Assembly (NCBI RefSeq): GCF_042427745.1
Contig: NZ_JBHMFA010000005.1
Direction: 5' to 3' (one strand)
Origin: Algibacter miyuki
Lineage (GTDB): Bacteria; Bacteroidota; Bacteroidia; Flavobacteriales; Flavobacteriaceae
DNA length: 64,000 nucleotides
Part shown: one piece after another, positions 44,074-52,788 of the stretch
How positions within the stretch are numbered: position 1 is the first letter of the stretch
How the letters are laid out: every line of letters begins with the position of its first letter
Made by a program: the position numbers and the translations under genes
Notes under the pieces: model-generated
Told to the model about the DNA's origin: nothing
The model's input: the letters and a program-made list of their open reading frames with translations, nothing else
Database searches by the model: none

Positions 44074-46977
44074 ATGAACAAAAATAGAATTATTGAAACT
44101 ATAGATAAAGTTGGAGACTTCTCTAAACTAATAGAAGACTTATTAGTTAAAATGGGTTTGGAAAGTGTAAATAGAGTTTCAGATAACTTAATTGAAGCCA
44201 CTCAAAAAACAGCTCTTAAAAACCAAAAAATATGTTTTTTAATTACTTTAAGTGAATTGAATGGTAAAGTTGTAGCTATTGATGAAATAATAAAAAAAAA
44301 TAATGCTAAATACGACCAATTATATATTGTTACTTCTGATAGTAAACTTTCAAATTACTTTAAAAATTGGTTAAATGATGAAAACCCAAAGGCAGTAATT
44401 GAATATTGGAGCAAAAAAGAAGTAATTGAAAATATAAACCTTTATTATGAAGACTTTTGGTCGCATAATGACACGTTTTTAAAACCATATGAAATTAGCT
44501 TTAATGAATCTGTTCAAGCAGATAAACACTTAAAAAGTTTATTGAAATTGGATGATAAGTATGATAAATTATTAGAAATATTTATTGAACCAAAATTGTA
44601 TATATATAAAGAAGATACTGAAACAGAAACATTAACCAAAAGTAGAGTAAACAAAGATAAAATCATTAAATCCGGTAATTATATACTTTCGGGAGAAGCT
44701 GGTACGGGAAAAAGTACATTACTAAAAGAAATAGGAAAGGAGCTTATTGAAAAAAATAAAGAATTAATTTTTAAGAACATACCTGTAATAATTAAAGCTA
44801 GTAGTATTCTTGAATCAAAATTTGAAATTAAAAACATTTTAGATGATGAGTTACTAAAAATTTATAAAGAATTTGATATCGAACGAATATATAGTGAGTA
44901 TCAAATAATTTTAATTGTTGACTCTATTGATGAATTTGAAAGGGAAAATCAATTGAAGGTTTTAAATGAAATACATGATTTAAAAGAAGAATTCAGTATT
45001 CGCTTTATTATAGGTACAAGAAATTATGATTATCTAGTAGAAGGTTTTCAATTAAATGACCATATCAGAGTTAACTTAAGCAATTTTGATATGAACCAAG
45101 TTAAATTATTTTTAGATAATTTTTTTAGGTTTAATTTAGAAAAATCTGATAAACTTTGGGTTACTTTAAATGATAATAATATTTTGGAAAAAATACCAAT
45201 AACCCCTTTGACTGTATCGTTAATCTCCATACTTTTTGAAGAAAAACAGTACGAAATTCCAGCTACAATAACTGATATATATGATAATTTTAATATTTTT
45301 TTATTAGGAAGAACATCCGTCAAATCTAGTTTGGAATTTCTTGATATAACAATAAAAGAAAGAATATTATCAATTTATGCAGTTGATATTATTGAAGATC
45401 TTAATAATACAAGAAAATCGATTGAAGACTTTGAATCGTATATAAAAAAGTTTTTTAAAGGAAAGAATATAACGATTAAAGATGAAGTTTATCCAGAACT
45501 TATTAAGTCTTTGACAGAGGGAACAGGTGTTTTATATGTGGATGAAAATGGTAAAATAGATTTTAAGCATGACTATTTTATGGAATATTATGCTTCAAGA
45601 GAAATTTTTAATCAGCGGCGAGATTTAGTACCAGCACTAATTGAAAATTTCACAAAATTTAGCTGGCAAAATACTGCTATATTTTTTACTGGTAGGACTA
45701 AAGACATGCCAGATTTTTTAGGAGACTTATTGATAAGAGTTGATAAATATACAGAACTAAAGGATGAGTTAATTGCATCTTCAGGTTTAGGTTATATTTT
45801 ACAATCTTTATGGCTTACAGATTCTGATTTAAGAAAAGATGGTGTGATTAAATCATTGGAACTGTTAATAAAAGCTGACCAAGATGTTAAACGATTAACA
45901 TCAACATTACCAATATTTAAAAACTTAAGAGATACTGATATTGCATTAATGAACTTCTTTTGGTTCTTCAATCATTTTAATTCTAAAACCCTTGAAGATA
46001 CATTGAAATTAGCATTTGACCATTTAAGTCAGGAATTAGATAAAATTGAGAATACTGGTTTAGCTAGTGATATTGTTAATTTAAAGTATAAGTTGTTTTG
46101 CATAGGAGCAACTTTAACATCGGATAAATTTGGTGAAAATGATAAATTAGATTTATTTTATTCAAGAAAAAACACTCTATCAAATCCAATTTTCGCTTTA
46201 TTATTCGATAATGGCCTTGATATTATTGACCCCAAAAATAAAGATGAATTAAAAGACAGATACAAATTAAAAAACCGTCTGCAGAAAATGCAAAAAGGAA
46301 TCAAGTATTATCTTGAAAATGGTGTTGATGTTACTAGATTCACTAGTTTAGAAGCGATTAAACCCATTAAAAGCGTAGAAATTTATACCGAAGGGAAGAC
46401 TGACGCAATATACATGATGCAAGCTTTTAAAGCTTTGACAGGTAATACAGAACCATATTGGAACGTAGAATCATGTGAGATTAAAACTAATAAAGAAGGT
46501 GGAGGGACACATCAATTGGCCAAAACATTAAATAGCATATCACAAGAAATGGATAATGGAAAATATCAAGGTAAAACAATTATTGGTATTTTTGATAATG
46601 ATGCTTCTGGACATCAGGAGTTTAATGGTTTTAAAAATGAAGATTATGAAATATTTAAATCTGGTTTAGTAAAAAAACATAAAACAAAAAATATTTATGC
46701 TATCATTTTACCAATTCCAGATGAATTAGCAAAATACAATCAAGCCAAACAAGAGTTTAAGTTTTTTGAAATTGAGCATTATTTTGAAAAAGAATTTTTG
46801 GAAGAAAACAAAATGCTAACTAAATTAGAAATTGATAGTCTCTATGAAATAACAGGCAGTAAAGCCAGTTTTGCTGATAAAATAAAAACAATTAGTGAAC
46901 CTCAAATATTTAAAAGATTTGAGAATTTATTCTTTGTTATTGATGAGATAAATAAAAAGGAGATTGCCTATTTTTAG
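44074..46977 (+). CDS. NACHT/STAND NTPase with degenerate Mrr-like N-terminus and C-terminal TOPRIM domain
   Basis: A 967-residue soluble protein. Residues 1-125 follow the Mrr restriction-endonuclease fold order (FSKLIEDLLVKMG, then QLYIVTSDSKLSNYF, then VIEYWSKKEVIENI), but the usual QxK catalytic strand reads FLITLSEL, so it looks inactive. NACHT domain: Walker A GEAGTGKS (207-214), Walker B VDSIDEF (Asp283, Asp286, Glu287), IGTRNYDY, PITPLTVSLI and the winged-helix end DFKHDYFMEYYASREIF. Residues 520-765 are helical. The TOPRIM domain has EGKTD (773-777), DND...G (841-846) and FEIEHYF (898-904), as in OLD-type nucleases. Probable abortive-infection sensor-effector. Trigger unknown. Confidence 0.9.
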   Translation: MNKNRIIETIDKVGDFSKLIEDLLVKMGLESVNRVSDNLIEATQKTALKNQKICFLITLSELNGKVVAIDEIIKKNNAKYDQLYIVTSDSKLSNYFKNWLNDENPKAVIEYWSKKEVIENINLYYEDFWSHNDTFLKPYEISFNESVQADKHLKSLLKLDDKYDKLLEIFIEPKLYIYKEDTETETLTKSRVNKDKIIKSGNYILSGEAGTGKSTLLKEIGKELIEKNKELIFKNIPVIIKASSILESKFEIKNILDDELLKIYKEFDIERIYSEYQIILIVDSIDEFERENQLKVLNEIHDLKEEFSIRFIIGTRNYDYLVEGFQLNDHIRVNLSNFDMNQVKLFLDNFFRFNLEKSDKLWVTLNDNNILEKIPITPLTVSLISILFEEKQYEIPATITDIYDNFNIFLLGRTSVKSSLEFLDITIKERILSIYAVDIIEDLNNTRKSIEDFESYIKKFFKGKNITIKDEVYPELIKSLTEGTGVLYVDENGKIDFKHDYFMEYYASREIFNQRRDLVPALIENFTKFSWQNTAIFFTGRTKDMPDFLGDLLIRVDKYTELKDELIASSGLGYILQSLWLTDSDLRKDGVIKSLELLIKADQDVKRLTSTLPIFKNLRDTDIALMNFFWFFNHFNSKTLEDTLKLAFDHLSQELDKIENTGLASDIVNLKYKLFCIGATLTSDKFGENDKLDLFYSRKNTLSNPIFALLFDNGLDIIDPKNKDELKDRYKLKNRLQKMQKGIKYYLENGVDVTRFTSLEAIKPIKSVEIYTEGKTDAIYMMQAFKALTGNTEPYWNVESCEIKTNKEGGGTHQLAKTLNSISQEMDNGKYQGKTIIGIFDNDASGHQEFNGFKNEDYEIFKSGLVKKHKTKNIYAIILPIPDELAKYNQAKQEFKFFEIEHYFEKEFLEENKMLTKLEIDSLYEITGSKASFADKIKTISEPQIFKRFENLFFVIDEINKKEIAYF

Positions 46978-47530
46978 TTTTTGGCCTCATAAAATTTTGG
47001 TCAAAACAATAGGAGAAATGAGCGTACATATTTTAGGGGTCTAGTAATAGAGTTTCTTAATAGTTCTATATAAACAATAACTTCAAAGCAATTTTAATGA
47101 GTTACATTGTTTCCTAAAATATAGCGTAACGAGCCGTAATTGTTTCCAAAATTATATGCAGTCTTGATTTTTTTGTTTCTTTTGTTTCAAGATACTATTT
47201 TAAAGAATTGATTGAGTATCAATTTTTAAAATACCTAATAATGAAACATTAAAAAAAAGATTAATTGAAATTCTATATATAACAAGTGTATAGAAATTTA
47301 TTTTTCTTAAATTTTATACTCTTGTGGCAAGCTTACGAGAATCGTCTAAAATTTTTTATCACGTACATTTTATCGAATACGCATACGCAATTTTTAGTAA
47401 GCGTAAAATATAGTATCAAATGTGTAAACGTAAAGCTTCTTGAGAATCGCGTATTTCAAAAAACTTGAACGATTGTACAGAATATTAAAATTAAACGCGA
47501 AGCAAAAACACGATTGTTTAATTACTATAT

Positions 47531-47574
47531 AATTACAGCTATCAAATAAAATCTTAAACTATAAGCCACAATTA
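47531..47574 (+). repeat. Direct repeat A, right copy
   Basis: Right copy of the 44-base repeat. The three mismatches to the left copy cluster around ctta/ctag and aact. 46978-47530 contains no gene I can support. A 60-codon frame at 47286 is most likely chance. Confidence 0.85.
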
Positions 47575-47580
47575 CATAAG

Positions 47581-47609
47581 TTATGTAAAATAGCGTTGAA
47601 ATGCGCTAT
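47581..47609 (+). repeat. Direct repeat B, right copy
   Basis: Right copy of the 29-base repeat. A further partial copy of its first 14 bases (attatgtaaaatag) occurs at 47642-47655, which hints at repeated duplication of this sequence. Confidence 0.8.
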
Positions 47610-47728
47610 TCGCTAATTGTTACAAATGTACTATAATTAATATTATGTAAAATAGAATATTTTAAGGCCTACACGTTCTAATAACAATCCCTATAAATTA
47701 GAAGATTAAAAATACAGGATAAACAATA

Positions 47729-49879
47729 CTAACTAGCCACATTCATTTGGATAATATCGTTAAGCTCACTTTTTCCAATAGGTTTATTTACAATACCAAC
47801 CATACCCACACTAAAGCACTGATCTTTAACTTCGCTAATTTCTAAAGCAGTTAACGCCACAATATTCGCTTCAGGTTTAAAAGATTTTATAGTTTTAGAA
47901 GCTTCAAAACCATTCATTATTGGCATATTGATATCCATTAAAATTAAATCGAAATTATCCGACTTACAAAGCTCAACAGCTTCCATACCATTATGAGATA
48001 TCGTGCATGAATGTCCAATAGAAACAATTAACTTATTGGTTATCATTTGGTTAATTTTATTGTCTTCAACCACCAAAACCTTAAGCGGCCTACTTTTTAC
48101 GTGATTCGAATGTTGAGCAATAATACTAGGTGTGGCAATTTCACAATACAGGTCAAAACTAAAAGTACTGCCTTTTTCTAATTCACTTTCTAACTCAATT
48201 TTACCTCCTAAAGTTTCCACATAGTTTTTCACAATCGATAAGCCTACACCAGAACCATACGACGTGTTTTCTTCAATAGCTTGTTTAAAATTCTGAAAAA
48301 TAAGTTCATGGTTTTCTCTAGCAATTCCAATACCATTATCAATAACTTTAAAACTTAAATAATTATTCCCCTCAGCCGCTTGCAGTCGTTTTATCTGAAT
48401 TACAATTCGACCATTATTGGTAAATTTAATAGCGTTTGTTATAAGGTTGTTTAATATTTCAGAAATTTTTAAACTGTCTATATAATATAAGATATCTACA
48501 GATGGATCTAGATTAATAATCAATTTGTTATTCTTTTCGTTTGCTGAATACTCTAACGACTGTACAATATCTTTCACTAAACCTTTCAGGTTAACAATAT
48601 TTTTATTCACCGCTACCCTATCCGATTCTATATCTGTAATCCTGAGGATTTTATTAACCAATTCATGCAGTCTGTTTCCTGAAAACTGTAACGATTTTAT
48701 TAGGTTTTTGTGCTCAACCGTCAATGTTTTATCATCCGATAAAATGGATGTAATTCCCATAACCCCATACAACGGCGTGCGTAACTCGTGGCTAATAGTG
48801 GTTAAAAATTCAGATTTTAATTTGGTTAAATGTTCAATTTTGGTACGCTCGGCTAAGGAATCTCTTTCCCGTTGCCTGTCTTTCACAGTATGAATAATAT
48901 AACCAATCAAAAATGCAAATAATACAAAAGCAATAAGTACAATGGTGATTATTTCGTTCCTAGAATCTAATATTTTCTTTTCATATTTGGCTTCGGCCAA
49001 GTCTCGCTCATACTCACTAATTTTAAACCTGGTATTAACTTCTTCAATTTGAACATTTTTTTCAGCATTGAAATTCATGTTTTTATACTCTTGAAGCTTT
49101 TTTAAATTTTTGTTGGCTAAAACATACTGCCCTCTGGCTTCATATATTTTTGATTTTAACTCATACAAGTCAATCAGTTCAATATGTAAATTATTTTCCT
49201 GTCCTATACTAATTCCTTTATTTAACGACTCAAGTGCTGCTCTGTATTGTTTTTTCTGAAAATGATAAAGCCCTTTATGATGATAATATGTGGCCCAATA
49301 CATAGGATATTCTAAGTTGTTTTCGGTAAGGTGTTTTTGTGCTAATTCAATAAATAGCAGTGCTTTATCGGCATTTTTAAAATTCAAATACAAATTAGCC
49401 ATACTTAGATACCAACCACAGATATGGTTTGGGTTTTTAGAAACCTTGGCATAATCGAAAGATTTCTCGTAATATTCAATAGCCACATCTAAGGTTTCTG
49501 CTTTTTTGGAATACAAATCACCCAAGCCATTTAAAGCCGCCGAAATAGTGATATTATCCTCTAATTCCTGACCTAATTGAAGTGCTAATAAAAAATATTT
49601 TTTGCTATTATCATCATCATTTAAAATGTTGTAGGTTCCTGCTAAACCATTATAGGCTTGTGCCTTTTCTAGTTTTAAATCTGAAACTCTAGCCAATTCA
49701 ACTGCTTTTGTAGAATATCTTAACGCACTACCAAAATTTGAATTTAATTTTTCAGAATTGGCCAACTTAATTAAAACATGAATGCTATCAACAGTCTTTT
49801 TTACATCCATTTTTGGTTGTCCAAAAACGTGCAAAACGCCGCATAGCACGAAACTTGTAAATAGTAGTATTTTATTCAA
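47729..49879 (-). CDS. TPR-containing hybrid histidine kinase
   Basis: A 716-residue hybrid sensor. Signal peptide (ends HVFGQ), about six tetratricopeptide repeats in the periplasm (40-275; GLADLYSKKAETLDVAIEYYEKS and similar), one membrane helix (IITIVLIAFVLFAFLIGYII, about 310-332), HisKA with TISHELRTPL, HATPase with NLITNAIKF, DNGIGI and GSGVGLSIV, and a C-terminal receiver domain with VVEDN, the phosphoacceptor in LILMDINMP, and NKPI lysine. TPR-type sensors in Bacteroidota respond to envelope or peptide partners. No separate response regulator or target gene lies adjacent. Confidence 0.93.
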   Translation of the reverse strand: MNKILLFTSFVLCGVLHVFGQPKMDVKKTVDSIHVLIKLANSEKLNSNFGSALRYSTKAVELARVSDLKLEKAQAYNGLAGTYNILNDDDNSKKYFLLALQLGQELEDNITISAALNGLGDLYSKKAETLDVAIEYYEKSFDYAKVSKNPNHICGWYLSMANLYLNFKNADKALLFIELAQKHLTENNLEYPMYWATYYHHKGLYHFQKKQYRAALESLNKGISIGQENNLHIELIDLYELKSKIYEARGQYVLANKNLKKLQEYKNMNFNAEKNVQIEEVNTRFKISEYERDLAEAKYEKKILDSRNEIITIVLIAFVLFAFLIGYIIHTVKDRQRERDSLAERTKIEHLTKLKSEFLTTISHELRTPLYGVMGITSILSDDKTLTVEHKNLIKSLQFSGNRLHELVNKILRITDIESDRVAVNKNIVNLKGLVKDIVQSLEYSANEKNNKLIINLDPSVDILYYIDSLKISEILNNLITNAIKFTNNGRIVIQIKRLQAAEGNNYLSFKVIDNGIGIARENHELIFQNFKQAIEENTSYGSGVGLSIVKNYVETLGGKIELESELEKGSTFSFDLYCEIATPSIIAQHSNHVKSRPLKVLVVEDNKINQMITNKLIVSIGHSCTISHNGMEAVELCKSDNFDLILMDINMPIMNGFEASKTIKSFKPEANIVALTALEISEVKDQCFSVGMVGIVNKPIGKSELNDIIQMNVAS

Positions 49880-50098
49880 AAGCAGGTTGGTCTTGGGGTT
49901 AAACGAGCAAATTATTAATATAATTTACCAATAACAAACATATTAGTCTAATGACTGTGTTTTTTAATAAATGTTCAAAATTCAACGCAGTTCAGCGGTA
50001 AAATTCCGACGATATGTAAGATAAAGTTTTTATTTGACATTTAACACGTTTACCAACACGTTAAATTTTTCTTATATTAATAGATGTAAGCTCTCAAC

Positions 50099-50132
50099 TT
50101 GCAGTACGACTAAAATTTTAATCATATATTTG
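50099..50132 (+). promoter_or_regulatory. Complete promoter (TTG - 23 - TATATTTG)
   Basis: TTG at 50099-50101 and TATATTTG at 50125-50132 with a 23-base spacer precede the ATG at 50157 by 24 bases. Confidence 0.75.
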
Positions 50133-50156
50133 CGTCCCTGATTTTTAATTTAACGA

Positions 50157-50774
50157 ATGAAACCAGAATCGAAATCTAAAGCTAAGAAATCTAAATTTCG
50201 GCTTTTACATCAATATTATTCATATACAGGCTTTTATAGCTTTGTTTGGCAGGCCGTAAAAAAAGCCTTGCCTTATGCCATTGGTCTTGTTATTTTGGTT
50301 TACGTTTTTAATCATTTTTATGATATTAATGAAACCTTAGTGCACCTTACAGAGATACTTCCTGTTTATGGTGTTTTAGGATTCTTTTTTGCTTCAGAAA
50401 CACTTCTTGGTTTAGTACCTCCAGAAATTTTTATTGCATGGGCCGGCAAAATGTCGCAGCCTTGGTTGTATTTAAGCATTTTAGCTGTGCTGTCTTACAG
50501 TGGTGGTTTAGTATCTTATTGGATGGGGCGCACCATTACCAAAATACCTTCGGTACATAATTACTTAGAGGTTAAAATGGAAAAGCAGTTAAAGAATTCA
50601 AAAAAATGGGGAGGCTTTTTAATTATGGTTGGTGCCGTATTGCCACTACCCTTTTCTATTGCATGTTTGGCAGCTGGTATTATCGAATTTCCTTTTAAAA
50701 ACGTGATGCTTTACGGCGCTTTACGTTTTATCCGTTTTGCTATTTATGGCGTGCTTATTTTTAGTGCCTTATAA
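50157..50774 (+). CDS. VTT-domain membrane protein, YqaA/DedA-like
   Basis: A 205-residue membrane protein with a basic N-terminus (SKSKAKKSKF) and about five helices. GFFFASETLLGLVPPEIFIAWAG matches the re-entrant region of the YqaA subgroup of the DedA/VTT superfamily, and GGFLIMVGAVLPLPFSIACLAAG is the second conserved half-helix pair. Members are thought to move lipids such as undecaprenyl phosphate or phospholipids across the inner membrane. Substrate unknown here. It has its own promoter, and the next gene also has a -7 box, so the two are separate units. Confidence 0.86.
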   Translation: MKPESKSKAKKSKFRLLHQYYSYTGFYSFVWQAVKKALPYAIGLVILVYVFNHFYDINETLVHLTEILPVYGVLGFFFASETLLGLVPPEIFIAWAGKMSQPWLYLSILAVLSYSGGLVSYWMGRTITKIPSVHNYLEVKMEKQLKNSKKWGGFLIMVGAVLPLPFSIACLAAGIIEFPFKNVMLYGALRFIRFAIYGVLIFSAL

Positions 50775-50842
50775 TTTAATATTCCTTTTTATTTTCTGAA
50801 TTTTTAAAGGCTATAACATGCGGTTATATCCTTTTTGTGCCG

Positions 50843-50850
50843 TATTTTTG
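50843..50850 (+). promoter_or_regulatory. -7 promoter box (TATTTTTG)
   Basis: TATTTTTG followed by C lies just upstream of the ATG at 50867. A GTG at 50837 in the same frame is upstream of the box and would not be transcribed from it. Confidence 0.6.
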
Positions 50851-50866
50851 CGGAAAAATCTATTCT

Positions 50867-51157
50867 ATGTTTTCATTCTTAAATATTTTTAGAATTATTG
50901 CTTTTCTTGAAGGGGTATCATACCTTTTACTCCTATTTATTGCAACACCTATTAAATACATTGCCGATAATCCAGAATACGTAAAAATGTTAGGAATGCC
51001 GCATGGTATACTTTTCATATTATACGTCATTTTAGCTTTTCTAATTAAAGGTGAAATGAAATGGAACACCAAAACTTTTGGTATTGTACTTTTAGCTTCT
51101 ATTGTCCCTTTCGGAACTTTTTATGTTGAAAGAAAACTTTTAAAACCGGCACTTTAA
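50867..51157 (+). CDS. DUF3817 membrane protein
   Basis: A 96-residue protein from the ATG at 50867 with three membrane helices. FRIIAFLEGVSYLLLLF at the start, then a conserved KMLGMPHGILFILYVILAF (PHG between helices), and VPFGTFYVERKL at the end are the DUF3817 pattern. Function unknown for the family. Its last base overlaps the ATG of the mechanosensitive channel gene, so the two are translationally coupled, suggesting an envelope or osmotic role. Confidence 0.87.
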   Translation: MFSFLNIFRIIAFLEGVSYLLLLFIATPIKYIADNPEYVKMLGMPHGILFILYVILAFLIKGEMKWNTKTFGIVLLASIVPFGTFYVERKLLKPAL

Positions 51158-52407
51158 TGAGTGGTTTAGAATGTAAGCTTTTTGATTATTTAATTGAAAA
51201 TGGCTTTTCTGAAAGTTGGGCACAAACCTTGAATATGCTAGGCTTGTTATTAGTCTTATTAATTATTCTGTTTATTGTAGATTACATCACGCGCAAAATA
51301 CTTGTGAGTGCTTTTTCTCAATTTGCTTTGGTTTCAAAATCTAATTTTGACGATTTATTGGTAGCCAATAAAGTACCTCGAAACGTTGCACATATTATCC
51401 CGTTATTAATCGCTATTCGGTTTGTCCCCGAAATATTTATTGATTTCCCGAATTTTGAAGATGTTTTTGAAAGAGGGCTTCAGGTTTTTGCTATTATTTT
51501 AATTCTTTGGATTGTTAGAAGTTCATTAAACGCCCTAAAAGATTATTTAAAAACATTACCACATTTTAAAGATAAACCAATAGATAGTTATATACAGGTT
51601 TTCATGATATTCTCATGGATTGGCGGTATTATGTCGGCCATTGCGATTATTACAGGTATTGAATTTATTAAATTTGTTACCGGTTTAGGTGCTATTTCCG
51701 CTGTTATTATTTTAGTTTTTAAAGATACTATTATGGGCTTTGTAGCCAGTATTCAAGTATCTATTAATGATATGGTACGTATTGGCGATTGGATTACTTT
51801 TGAAAAATATGGTGCCGATGGTGATGTTATCGAAATTAATTTAGCTACTGTAAAAGTGCAGAATTTTGATAAAACCATTACCACAATTCCTACTTACGCC
51901 TTAATTTCCGATTCGTTTAAAAACTGGCGTGGTATGACAAATTCTGAAGGCAGACGTATTAAACGTGCGCTATATATCAAGCAAACTGGTGTTAAATATT
52001 TAACCGATACCGAGGTTGAAAAACTAAAAAGCATTCATTTATTAACTGCTTATTTAGAGAGTAGACAAGCCGATATTAATACTTATAATAACACCAATAG
52101 CGTAGACAAAAACCTATTGCTAAACGGAAGAAACTTAAGTAATTTAGGGGTTTTTAGAAAATATATTGACACCTATTTAAAGCAACATTCGGCAGTAAAC
52201 AAAGATATGATGATTATGGCGCGCCAATTGGCACCAACCACTCAAGGAATACCTTTAGAAATTTACGCTTTTAGTAGTGATAAACGCTGGGAGAATTACG
52301 AATATATTATGTCGGATATTTTCGATCATCTTATTGCTGCGCTCCCCTATTTCGATTTAGAAATTTTTGAATTACCCAGTCAAGGTAGTTTTAAACATAA
52401 CTCCTAA
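51157..52407 (+). CDS. MscS-family mechanosensitive channel, YbdG-like
   Basis: A 416-residue channel, matching the length of E. coli YbdG (415). Five membrane helices occupy about residues 20-185. The pore-lining region is VTGLGAISAVIILVFKDTIMGFVASIQVS, and the cytoplasmic beta domain begins NDMVRIGDWITFEKYGADGDVIEI, with YALISDSFKNWRGM as in YbdG. It opens on membrane tension to relieve mild osmotic down-shock. Pairing with a DUF3817 protein by overlapping codons is notable. A terminator follows at 52430. Confidence 0.92.
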   Translation: MSGLECKLFDYLIENGFSESWAQTLNMLGLLLVLLIILFIVDYITRKILVSAFSQFALVSKSNFDDLLVANKVPRNVAHIIPLLIAIRFVPEIFIDFPNFEDVFERGLQVFAIILILWIVRSSLNALKDYLKTLPHFKDKPIDSYIQVFMIFSWIGGIMSAIAIITGIEFIKFVTGLGAISAVIILVFKDTIMGFVASIQVSINDMVRIGDWITFEKYGADGDVIEINLATVKVQNFDKTITTIPTYALISDSFKNWRGMTNSEGRRIKRALYIKQTGVKYLTDTEVEKLKSIHLLTAYLESRQADINTYNNTNSVDKNLLLNGRNLSNLGVFRKYIDTYLKQHSAVNKDMMIMARQLAPTTQGIPLEIYAFSSDKRWENYEYIMSDIFDHLIAALPYFDLEIFELPSQGSFKHNS

Positions 52408-52429
52408 AATTTCATCTATACTATATATT

Positions 52430-52466
52430 TGGCCAAAGCAATACAAAGCTTTGGTCATTTTTTTTT
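52430..52466 (+). terminator. Intrinsic terminator after the mechanosensitive channel gene
   Basis: Arms tggccaaagc (52430-52439) and gctttggtca (52448-52457), with one G-T pair, and a nine-T run. The stretch 52467-52788 holds no gene. It contains an 11-bp inverted repeat (attaaatgtaa at 52711-52721 and its complement at 52751-52761) just before the next gene, a possible operator. Confidence 0.85.
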
Positions 52467-52788
52467 GGTATTTATCCTTTATAATAATTTTACTTTATAC
52501 CATTAAATAATATGCTCCTCGTACTTTATATTTCAATTTTGGAGCTATTTCATTTGGCTTATACTTTTCAAAACCACTTTGAAAGATTTTTCTCTAAATC
52601 AAAATAAAGTTTTAGTTATTCACCATAAACACTTCCCTTTTACAAATCTAATCACTTCGTATTTTATCGATGAAATGACTATATAGTAGTTAAAAACAAA
52701 TAATAACACGATTAAATGTAAGTAAAGCTAATTTAATGTAATATTTTTCTTTACATTTAATACATGTAAAACACTAAAAAACAACCGA

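Larger units (their letters stand above)
43673..47609. other. Repeat-bounded accessory segment with one defence-like gene
   Basis: The paired A and B repeats bound 3.9 kb whose only convincing gene is the NACHT-TOPRIM protein. The segment is more AT-rich and less coding-dense than its surroundings (about 280 bases of gene-free DNA on the left and 550 on the right). No transposase or recombinase is present, so the repeats may be old insertion boundaries, duplicated intergenic DNA or recombination sites. 43930-44000 holds a stretch similar to the structured element near 63.5 kb. Confidence 0.55.

Noticed and set aside
47286..47468. 60-codon frame inside the repeat-bounded segment
   Set aside because: GTG start, no promoter, composition unlike neighbours, and the region is otherwise AT-rich intergenic DNA with internal inverted repeats.
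43673..47609. Insertion sequence or integron
   Set aside because: No transposase, integrase or terminal inverted repeats; the direct repeats alone do not prove transposition.
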